64,000 nucleotides of DNA, from NCBI RefSeq assembly GCF_003148805.1, contig NZ_QGGX01000020.1, positions 1 to 64,000 on the forward strand, read 5' to 3'. Source of the DNA: Aminobacter sp. AP02 (GTDB taxonomy: Bacteria > Pseudomonadota > Alphaproteobacteria > Rhizobiales > Rhizobiaceae). Every line of letters starts with the position of its first letter. Position 1 is the first letter of the stretch. Positions 57,715 to 64,000 of the stretch are shown here, piece after piece. Position numbers and translations under genes: made by a program. The notes below the pieces were generated by a model. That model did not search any database, was not told the origin of the DNA, and worked only from the letters and a program-made list of their open reading frames with translations.

Positions 57715-58455
57715 TCAGTTGGACGCCTTGGCTTCCGACACCAGCACCGGGTCGCTGCGGTAGCGGTCGGGAAACAGCCGCCTGAGATTTTCGATCTTCG
57801 GCAGGTCGTTGTAGACGATGTAGGGATAGGTCGGGTTCAGGGCGAGAAAGTCCTGGTGATACGCCTCGGCCGGATAGAAGGCGTGGCCGGGTTCGATGCT
57901 GGTGGCGATCGCAGCATCATAGATCCTGGCCTTGTCGAGCTGCGCGATATAGGCCTTGGCAACCGCCGCCTGTTCAGCGTTGGCCGGAAATATCGCCGAG
58001 CGATATTGCGTGCCAGTGTCAGGTCCCTGGCGGTTCAACTCGGTCGGGTCATGCGCGACCGAGAAATAGATCTGCAGGATCCGGCCATAGCTGATCTTGT
58101 GCGGGTCGAAGGTGATCTTCACCGACTCCGCATGGCCGGTCGAGCCGGTACTGACCGTGTTGTATTGCGCGGTGCTGCTGTCGCCGCCGGAGTAGCCTGA
58201 GACGGCATCCTTGACACCCGAGACATGCTGGAAGACGCCTTGCACCCCCCAGAAGCAGCCGCCTGCCAGTACCGCCACTTCCGAGCTGGCTTGCGCCGGC
58301 TCGTCGAGTGCCGGGGCCGGGATCCGTATCCCCTCCTGGGCCGCGCTCGGTGCTGCGACAAAAGCCCAAGCGCCGACTGCAGCAGCAGCTGCTGAAAGCC
58401 AGAATGCCTTGCGGTGCCGGGTGGCGATCTTCGCTCTTGAAAGTGCCTTGGTCAT
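57715..58455 (-). CDS. msrA: peptide methionine sulfoxide reductase A, exported
   Basis: A 246-aa MsrA. The catalytic Cys67 is in GGCFWG, followed by the TGHAESVKITFDP and HQDFLALNP segments of the family. It has an N-terminal extension with a basic region and a signal peptide (ending PSAAQ), so it should act in the periplasm, repairing oxidised methionine. ATG 58455 has GGGAGAA about 7 bp upstream. It is convergent with the DppA-like gene. Confidence 0.93.
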   Translation of the reverse strand: MTKALSRAKIATRHRKAFWLSAAAAAVGAWAFVAAPSAAQEGIRIPAPALDEPAQASSEVAVLAGGCFWGVQGVFQHVSGVKDAVSGYSGGDSSTAQYNTVSTGSTGHAESVKITFDPHKISYGRILQIYFSVAHDPTELNRQGPDTGTQYRSAIFPANAEQAAVAKAYIAQLDKARIYDAAIATSIEPGHAFYPAEAYHQDFLALNPTYPYIVYNDLPKIENLRRLFPDRYRSDPVLVSEAKASN

Positions 58456-58693
58456 CGGTGTTCTCCCTATGCCGGGCCGTTGCACAAGATACGAAGGCTG
58501 AGTGGGTTTTGTTATGGGGAACAAGCGAGGTCACGCGCAAGTGAATGGGCCTCGGCAAATCAGTGCAAGGCCCCCTGCTCACGAAGCAAGGGCCCCTCGC
58601 TCAAATGCGCGATGCTACCTTGCCGCCATATGGTCTGCGCATTACGGATTGGTAGGCCAACGCCACTATCTGGTCACGGTGACGCCCATAAAA

Positions 58694-58726
58694 AGGCCGA
58701 CCCCAGGGCAACCGCAGGGTCGGCCT
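58694..58726 (-). terminator. terminator of the SDR gene
   Basis: Stem AGGCCGACCC / GGGTCGGCCT (58694-58703 and 58717-58726) followed by TTTTT on the minus strand. It ends the minus-strand pair of dehydrogenase genes. Confidence 0.8.
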
Positions 58727-58742
58727 GGAACAGCTTGCCGGC

Positions 58743-59558
58743 TCAGTTGGACTGGCGGTGACGCGGATAGCTGCCGGCGTCGGGCGCGTTGGCGAAGCTC
58801 TGCAAGGTCTGCCCGCCGTCTATCAGCCAGTCGACGCCGGTGATGTGGCGCGCCTCGTCGGAGGCGAGGAAGGCGACGGCCGCCGCCACGTCCTCAGGCT
58901 GACCGATGCGGCGCAGCGGAATGCGGTCGGCAAAGCGCTGGATGCCGGTAACATAGGCCTCGCGGTCGTTTGACGGCACGCCAAGCGTTGTTTCGATGAC
59001 GCCGGGGCAGATGGCGTTGACGCGGATGCCGTAGGCGGCTGCGTCGAGCGCGGCGACCCGGGTGAGCCCAACGACGCCATGCTTGGTCGAGGCATAACCG
59101 GCGCCACCCGACAGCACGTCCCAGCCGGCCATCGACGAACCCATATTGACGATCGAGCCTTCGATGCCGGCGGAAATCATCGCCTTGAGCGAGGCCTGGA
59201 GCACCAGGAACATGCCGCGCAGATTGATCCGCACGATGCGGTCCCACTCCTCGACGGGCAGTTCGTGGACAGGCGCTACCTTTCCGGATATGCCGGCATT
59301 GTTGAACACCGCATCAAGCCGGCCAAAGGCCTCAACAGTCGTTGCGACGGCCTGTTGCGCCGCAGTCTCGTCGGAAACATCCGCCGTGACGGCAATCGCC
59401 TTGTTGCCGAATGCCGAGGCGACTAGCGCGGCGCGTTCACCGTCGAGGTCGACGACCGACACGCGGCCACCCTCATCGATGAAGCGGCGCACCGCAGCGC
59501 TGCCGATCGCGCCGCCACCGCCGGTGACCAGAACGACCTTGCCTTCGAAACGCATCAT
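58743..59558 (-). CDS. SDR family oxidoreductase
   Basis: A 271-aa classical short-chain dehydrogenase. TGGGGAIGSAA, NNAGISG and the catalytic YASTK with upstream Ser are all present. C-terminal DWLIDGGQT is typical. The substrate is unknown. It is 15 bp downstream of the extended SDR gene on the same strand, so both are probably co-transcribed and act in one sugar- or alcohol-oxidation path. Confidence 0.88.
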   Translation of the reverse strand: MMRFEGKVVLVTGGGGAIGSAAVRRFIDEGGRVSVVDLDGERAALVASAFGNKAIAVTADVSDETAAQQAVATTVEAFGRLDAVFNNAGISGKVAPVHELPVEEWDRIVRINLRGMFLVLQASLKAMISAGIEGSIVNMGSSMAGWDVLSGGAGYASTKHGVVGLTRVAALDAAAYGIRVNAICPGVIETTLGVPSNDREAYVTGIQRFADRIPLRRIGQPEDVAAAVAFLASDEARHITGVDWLIDGGQTLQSFANAPDAGSYPRHRQSN

Positions 59559-59573
59559 CTTCGTCTCCTGTCT

Positions 59574-60413
59574 TTATTTGCCGTAAGCGCGCCAGGAATG
59601 GCGCGGCGCAAAGCCGAGCGTTTCCAGCGCATGCGTATTGTCGATGACCGTGTCATGGCTCGAAAGCGGGCGCTTCAGCGGCGATGCCGGGAAGGCGCGC
59701 TTGACCAAAGCTTCCGTCTCTTCCTGCGAATAGGTGTCGGCAGCGCTGAGGAAGGTGCGCAGATGGCCCTCGCCCTGCCAGGCCAGAGCCTTGACGAAGG
59801 CATCGGCGGCGTCGCGCGCATCGAGATAGCTCCACAAGTCACGGGCCGCTTCCGCGAGATTGCGGCGCGGACCGACGCTGTCGAAGAAGCTTTCCGGCGT
59901 CTGGATCCAGGGCATACGTAGGCTGACCGCCGAAAACGCGCCCCGGCGGACAGCCGCTTCGACGATCTCTTCGCCGAGCCATTTCGACAGGCCATAGGCG
60001 TCCTGCGCACCGATCGGGTGGTTGTGGTCTATCGGCAGATAGGCAGGATCGACGAAGTTTTCCGCAAAGGGATAACCGAGCACGCTGAAGGACGAGGCGT
60101 AGATGAAGCGCTTTGCCCTCGAAAGCGCGGCCGCTTCGATGACATTGTAGGCGATCGCCATGTTGGTCTTGAATACTTCAGCCGGCGCCTTGCCGAGCGG
60201 GCGCGGGATCGCCGCGATATGGGCGATCGCATCGCAGTCGCGGACCAACTGCAGTGTCAGGCCGAGATCGGTGAGGTCGGCGCTGACATGAGCCCATGCG
60301 CCTTCGGCAGGCGCGACCGTGTCGATGCCGAGCACGTCGTGGCCGGCGGCGACAAAGGCTGAGGCGACGTGGCGGCCAAGCAGTCCGCTTGATCCGGTAA
60401 TGACGATTTTCAT
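59574..60413 (-). CDS. NAD-dependent epimerase/dehydratase family protein
   Basis: A 279-aa extended SDR. TGSSGLLGRHVA (7-18), ASSFS and DAYGLSKWLGEE (Tyr-x3-Lys) motifs are present. Members include uronate dehydrogenases and nucleotide-sugar epimerases. It is the first gene of a two-gene unit with the neighbouring SDR. Cytoplasmic; the substrate is unknown. Confidence 0.85.
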   Translation of the reverse strand: MKIVITGSSGLLGRHVASAFVAAGHDVLGIDTVAPAEGAWAHVSADLTDLGLTLQLVRDCDAIAHIAAIPRPLGKAPAEVFKTNMAIAYNVIEAAALSRAKRFIYASSFSVLGYPFAENFVDPAYLPIDHNHPIGAQDAYGLSKWLGEEIVEAAVRRGAFSAVSLRMPWIQTPESFFDSVGPRRNLAEAARDLWSYLDARDAADAFVKALAWQGEGHLRTFLSAADTYSQEETEALVKRAFPASPLKRPLSSHDTVIDNTHALETLGFAPRHSWRAYGK

Positions 60414-60669
60414 CTCAGGCTCCTCTTGTCGGTCAGGCGTGCCGCGGGCAAATATTGTTGATGGTCAAACAATCGGACACCGCAAACGGTTCCGCTTGTC
60501 AATGCATTTCTTGCCGGGGATAAGCGCCGGATGAAGTCGCAAGTCGGTTGGCGATGCGCGCCGGCCCGCCATATTGTGACAAGCTGCCAGCTCAAGGATT
60601 GACTTGGAAGTCGTCACGGTTTTTTGTATGACCACCAACAATCGGCAGTTTCGCTGAAGAGGTAGGATC

Positions 60670-61314
60670 ATGTCACTGGACAGCTTTTCGTCACATCGCC
60701 AGGACGCAGGGGTCAAGATCGATCCGGCGCGCGTGGCGGTGATCGTCGTCGACATGATCAATGATTTCTGCAAGCCGGGTGGCGCCATGGTGTTGCCGGG
60801 CTACGAGACGCTCGTCGGTCCGCAACTGAGCGTGATCGAAGCGGCACGTGCCGCGGGTGCGCCGGTTGTCTGGGTCCATGATGCGCATCGCCGCAACATG
60901 CGCCGCGACCGCGAGTGGCTGAAGCGCGCGCCGCATTGCGTCGAGGGCACCTGGGGAACCGAGGTCATCGACGATCTCGGCGCTCAAGATGACGAGATCC
61001 ACGTCATCAAGCGCCGCTACTCGTCGTTCTTCCAGACCGACCTCGACATGACGCTGAAGGATATGATGGTCGACCAGATCATCGTCTTCGGCGTGGTCAC
61101 CAACATCTGCGTGCGGTCGACCGTGCATGACGCGTTCTTCAATGGTTATGAAGTCGTGGTGCCCGCCGACTGCTGTGCCGCCACTGGTCCGCGCGAGCAG
61201 GAAAGCACGCTCTATGATATCTCGACCCATTTCGGCGTCGTCAGCGATGCGGCAAGTGTTGTGAGAGCGCTGCGTGACGGCGCTTTCGTCGAAAATACCA
61301 CCATCGCCGCATAA
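60670..61314 (+). CDS. isochorismatase-family cysteine hydrolase
   Basis: A 214-aa cysteine hydrolase. Asp in VVDMINDFC, Lys in IKRRYSSFF and the nucleophile Cys in TNICVRST form the triad of the isochorismatase/nicotinamidase group. A maleamate amidohydrolase (NicF) or nicotinamidase-like role fits the enamidase-like neighbour, but the substrate is not proven. ATG 60670 has AGAGG upstream. It begins a three-gene plus-strand unit. Confidence 0.88.
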   Translation: MSLDSFSSHRQDAGVKIDPARVAVIVVDMINDFCKPGGAMVLPGYETLVGPQLSVIEAARAAGAPVVWVHDAHRRNMRRDREWLKRAPHCVEGTWGTEVIDDLGAQDDEIHVIKRRYSSFFQTDLDMTLKDMMVDQIIVFGVVTNICVRSTVHDAFFNGYEVVVPADCCAATGPREQESTLYDISTHFGVVSDAASVVRALRDGAFVENTTIAA

Positions 61315-61444
61315 CCGTTGGGGTCGGCGAATCTCAGGTTTCAAGCCAGGAGTTGGAAGCGCCGTGACAACCCTCGACGAAGCCCAGAAATTCAAGCGCC
61401 AGACGGCGCGGGCGGCCAATCAGCCGCTGAGCCGCGAAGAGACG

Positions 61445-61906
61445 ATGACCCAATACACCAAGACCGGTTACGACCTGGACGCCCATCCCGCCTACGTCGT
61501 GCGCCGCGCCCATCAGCGCGCCACGCTTTGCTTCCAGCAGGTTATGGCGGGCGAGGACCTGTCGCCGACACAGTTTGCGGCCCTTGCCACCGTCCTCAAG
61601 CATGGCGAAGTTTCGCAGAACCATCTCGGTCGCATGACGGCGATGGATCCCTCAACTATCAGCCTGGTGGTGCGCAAGCTCCTGAAGCAGGGGCTGATCA
61701 AGCGCAGCGCCTCCGACACCGACCAGCGTCTGACGATCATCACCCTGACGGACGAAGGCACGCGTTATACGCTGGAGCGGCTCGCACGCAGTGTCGAAGT
61801 CGGCCAGAGACTGCTTTCGCCGCTGACGGCGGCCGAACAGGCGACGCTGCTCAGACTGCTCCAACGTATCAGCGGCGACGAACCGGGCGGCGTGGAAGGC
61901 AAATGA
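61445..61906 (+). CDS. MarR-family regulator
   Basis: A 153-aa winged-helix repressor. The pattern is LSPTQFAALATVLKHGEVSQNHLGR then MDPSTISLVVRKLLKQGLIKR and DQRLTIITLTDEG. ATG 61445 is preferred, with GAAGAGA upstream; an in-frame GTG at 61364 gives 27 more residues and is possible. Placed between an isochorismatase-type and an enamidase-type enzyme, it is a likely regulator of that pathway, like NicR in nicotinate degradation. Confidence 0.88.
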   Translation: MTQYTKTGYDLDAHPAYVVRRAHQRATLCFQQVMAGEDLSPTQFAALATVLKHGEVSQNHLGRMTAMDPSTISLVVRKLLKQGLIKRSASDTDQRLTIITLTDEGTRYTLERLARSVEVGQRLLSPLTAAEQATLLRLLQRISGDEPGGVEGK

Positions 61907-62013
61907 CAGGCTGACCTGGCACCTCTTCAAACCATTCTCCGAAGCGACCGATTGCCGGCCTTGGGCCGGATCGACCGCCTCATGCCCCCAAACAGACGCA
62001 AGGAACGCCATCG

Positions 62014-63216
62014 ATGTCGCCTGAACCGCAAAACAAGGCTGCCGCCGCAGACAAGCTCGTCATTCGCAACGTCGGCCTGATGCTCAGCGGCGACCTCGCC
62101 CAACCGATCCTCGATGCCGACACCATTGTCGTCGCAGAAGGTCGCATCGCGGCGCTAGGCAAGGCTGGCGACCTCGATCTCGGGGGCGCGACCCGTAGCA
62201 TCGATGCTCAGGGCTGTGTCGTAACACCAGGTCTGATCGACAACCACGTCCACCCCGTTGCAGGTGACTGGACACCGCGCCAGAACCAGATCGGCTGGAT
62301 CGATTCGACGCTCCATGGCGGTGTCACCACCATCATCTCGGCCGGCGAGGCGCATTTTCCGGGCCGGCCGCGCGATATCGTCGGCATAAAGGCGCTGGGC
62401 ATCGCCGCACAGCGAACCTTTGCAAATTTCCGTCCTAGCGGCATGAAGATCATCGCGGGCGCGCCGGTGCTCGAACCCGGCATGACCGAGAACGATTTCC
62501 GCGAACTGGCCGAGGCAGGCGTGACGTTGATCGGCGAAGTCGGCCTCGGCGGCGTCAAGGACGGCCCGACCGGCAAGCAGATGATCGCCTGGGCTCGCAA
62601 ATACGGCATGACCTCGATGACCCACACCGGCGGCCCTTCGATCCCCGGTTCGGGCCGCATCGGCGCCGATGTCGTGCTCGAAGTCGATGCCGACGTCGTG
62701 GCGCATGTGAATGGCGGTCCGACGGCACTGCCCGATGAAGAGATCCGCCGCATCTGCGAAGAAGGCACGCGCGCGCTGGAGATCGTGCATAACGGCAACC
62801 TGCGCACCGGCCTGTTCGTGCTCTCCATCGCCAAGGAGCGCGACGAGCTCGACCGGGTCATCCTGGGTACCGATGGGCCGGCAGGATCGGGCGTTCAGCC
62901 GCTCGGCATCCTGCGCACCATCTGCCACCTCGCCTCGCTGGGCGACGTGCCGACGGAAGTGGCCTTCTGCTTTGCGACTGGTAATACTGCGCGGGTGCGC
63001 AAGCTCGATGACCGTGGCTTGATCGCCGCCGGCCGCGCTGCCGACCTGGTGTTCATGGATCAGGCAGCAGGCGGCATAGGCAAGGATTTCCTCGAAAGCC
63101 TGGCGCGTGGCAACCTGCCCGGCATCGGCATGATCATGGTCGACGGTGTGGTGCGCACGGCCCGCAGCCGCAACACGCCGCCGGCGATCCGCGTGCCGGA
63201 AATCGTCGCGGTCTGA
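62014..63216 (+). CDS. amidohydrolase, enamidase-like
   Basis: A 400-aa metal-dependent amidohydrolase. DNHVHP, GEVGLGG, THTGGPSIPGS, HVNGGPTA and the late GTDGPAGSG Asp are the metal-site segments. The HGGVTTIISAGEAHFPGRP segment and the RSRNTPP tail closely match, from memory, the enamidase of bacterial nicotinate fermentation, which opens a reduced 6-oxonicotinate ring. It follows the MarR gene on the same strand. A role in breakdown of an N-heterocycle is inferred. Confidence 0.82.
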   Translation: MSPEPQNKAAAADKLVIRNVGLMLSGDLAQPILDADTIVVAEGRIAALGKAGDLDLGGATRSIDAQGCVVTPGLIDNHVHPVAGDWTPRQNQIGWIDSTLHGGVTTIISAGEAHFPGRPRDIVGIKALGIAAQRTFANFRPSGMKIIAGAPVLEPGMTENDFRELAEAGVTLIGEVGLGGVKDGPTGKQMIAWARKYGMTSMTHTGGPSIPGSGRIGADVVLEVDADVVAHVNGGPTALPDEEIRRICEEGTRALEIVHNGNLRTGLFVLSIAKERDELDRVILGTDGPAGSGVQPLGILRTICHLASLGDVPTEVAFCFATGNTARVRKLDDRGLIAAGRAADLVFMDQAAGGIGKDFLESLARGNLPGIGMIMVDGVVRTARSRNTPPAIRVPEIVAV

Positions 63217-63499
63217 TCGCCAGGCACCTGAGGAAAAGAGGTGATCCTGATCGCTGAAGCCGCTCGCAGCAGGCCGTTGCGGGTGGTTTTCCTTGCCGCA
63301 TCTTTTAGCGGTATCGGAAGTCGCTGCCACGAGAGCTCGCCTTAGTATCGAGTATCGAAATGCGGGGAGATTGAGAATTTCGCAATCTCGAAGGAGCTGA
63401 CGGCACTATTCCAACGTAGGAAAACTATTTGGAATATTGACCCAATATTTGGATTGCCAAACGAAGCTACAATAAGAAACATCAACCCGTTCATTTTGG
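63217..63499. other. AT-rich gap with possible gene remnant
   Basis: 283 bp of which the right two thirds are markedly AT-rich. A plus-strand frame from about 63340 to 63540 reads as protein-like sequence (for example WNIDPIFGLPNEATIRNINP) but has no start codon. It could be a decayed gene or foreign sequence. Confidence 0.3.
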
Positions 63500-64000
63500 A
63501 TGGCCAATTCATTGCGCACCGCAACATTGACGCGATCGATGTCGGCAAGCGATTGGGGGCAACTCCTGCTCCTCGGCCTACTTTGGGGTGGCTCTTTCTT
63601 CTTTGCGCGCATTGCGGTGGCGGAGATTCCGCCGCTGGCCCTCGTGTTTTATCGGGTGACAATTGCGGCGTTGGTCCTGCACCTCTGGCTGAGGATGCGC
63701 CGCATTTCCTTCTCCCCTGTTTTGGCTCGGCCAGGTTCCTTCCTGGTCCTCGCGTTGCTCAACAATGTGATCCCGTTTTCTCTGATCTTCACGGGGCAAA
63801 CGGAAGTTGGGGCTGGCCTTGCTTCCGTGTTCTACGCCACGACGCCGCTTTGGACGATCCTTGTCGCAAACCTGCTGACGGCGGATGAAAAGCTGACGGC
63901 TACCAGGCTCGGTGGCGTGGGGCTTGGGCTCGTCGGAGCGGCGGTCATGGTCGGTCCCGGCCTTCAGTCCAGCATGGGCGGCCCAGTGTGGGCCAAGCTC
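63500..64000 (+). CDS. EamA/DMT family transporter, 3' partial
   Basis: The frame starts at ATG 63500 (alternative ATG 63539) and stays open to the window end, giving 167 residues. It shows the first EamA repeat: LLLLGLLWGGSFFFARIA helix, VFYRVTIAALVLHLWLRM, and later NVIPFSLIFTGQ, then VFYATTPLWTILVANLL. These are drug/metabolite exporters with ten membrane helices. The second repeat lies beyond the window. Confidence 0.88.
   Translation, partial: MANSLRTATLTRSMSASDWGQLLLLGLLWGGSFFFARIAVAEIPPLALVFYRVTIAALVLHLWLRMRRISFSPVLARPGSFLVLALLNNVIPFSLIFTGQTEVGAGLASVFYATTPLWTILVANLLTADEKLTATRLGGVGLGLVGAAVMVGPGLQSSMGGPVWAKL

Overview
The window looks like chromosome of an alphaproteobacterium of the order Hyphomicrobiales (Rhizobiales), most likely a Mesorhizobium- or Aminobacter-like member of the Phyllobacteriaceae. 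This is judged from gene content and protein style: a class II EPSP synthase close to the CP4 type, PmtA, BTLCP, TIGR02300, intracellular PhaZ, and an EcfG-type promoter. No database search was possible, so family names rest on recognised motifs.

Positions 1 to about 14,508 form an accessory island with visibly lower GC than the rest. It carries two DUF1254/DUF1214 genes, a DUF4238 gene, an unrecognised 352-aa gene, a SIR2-HerA pair (Nezha-type antiphage system), a HEPN-like gene, a reverse transcriptase with a small overlapping membrane ORF, an IS5-family transposase remnant, and a three-gene module. That module is a DUF6634-like protein, a soluble FtsH-like AAA+ ATPase and a separate M41 peptidase. 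It is divergent from an XRE regulator across an array of TGCATT palindromes. The island ends inside comM: the ComM reading frame resumes abruptly without its first ~90 residues.

From 14.5 to 28.4 kb is core chromosome: BTLCP peptidase behind a CtrA-like site, phaZ, DUF1330, pyrF, pmtA, dnaJ, dnaK (RpoH-like promoter), htpX, TauE/SafE permease, NDUFA9-like epimerase, DoxX, and csbD with a textbook EcfG promoter. From 28.4 to 36 kb is a catabolic locus: a polar amino-acid/opine ABC importer plus an Ldh-family reductase on the minus strand, divergent from a TetR - AruI-like TPP decarboxylase - SDR operon. This suggests uptake and breakdown of arginine or an arginine-derived compound.

From 36 to 45 kb lie a lipoprotein hydrolase, an MBL-fold protein, rpsA, cmk, an unusual SDR, a RhuM-family gene inserted in the usually compact aroA-cmk-rpsA block, aroA, TIGR02300 and tRNA-Ala(GGC). 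From 45.7 to 57.7 kb is a D-amino-acid/D-peptide locus around a LysR regulator: a D-threonine-aldolase-like enzyme with Dpp-type ATPases on one strand, and the binding protein, permeases, an S12 D-aminopeptidase-like hydrolase, an AONS/KBL-like PLP enzyme and a DppA-like M55 peptidase on the other. The right end has msrA, two dehydrogenases, an isochorismatase-fold hydrolase, a MarR regulator and an enamidase-like amidohydrolase (possibly N-heterocycle catabolism), then a partial EamA transporter running off the end.

The best candidates for something undescribed are the split FtsH-like module with its operator array, the RT with its overlapping small membrane ORF, and the D-peptide locus.
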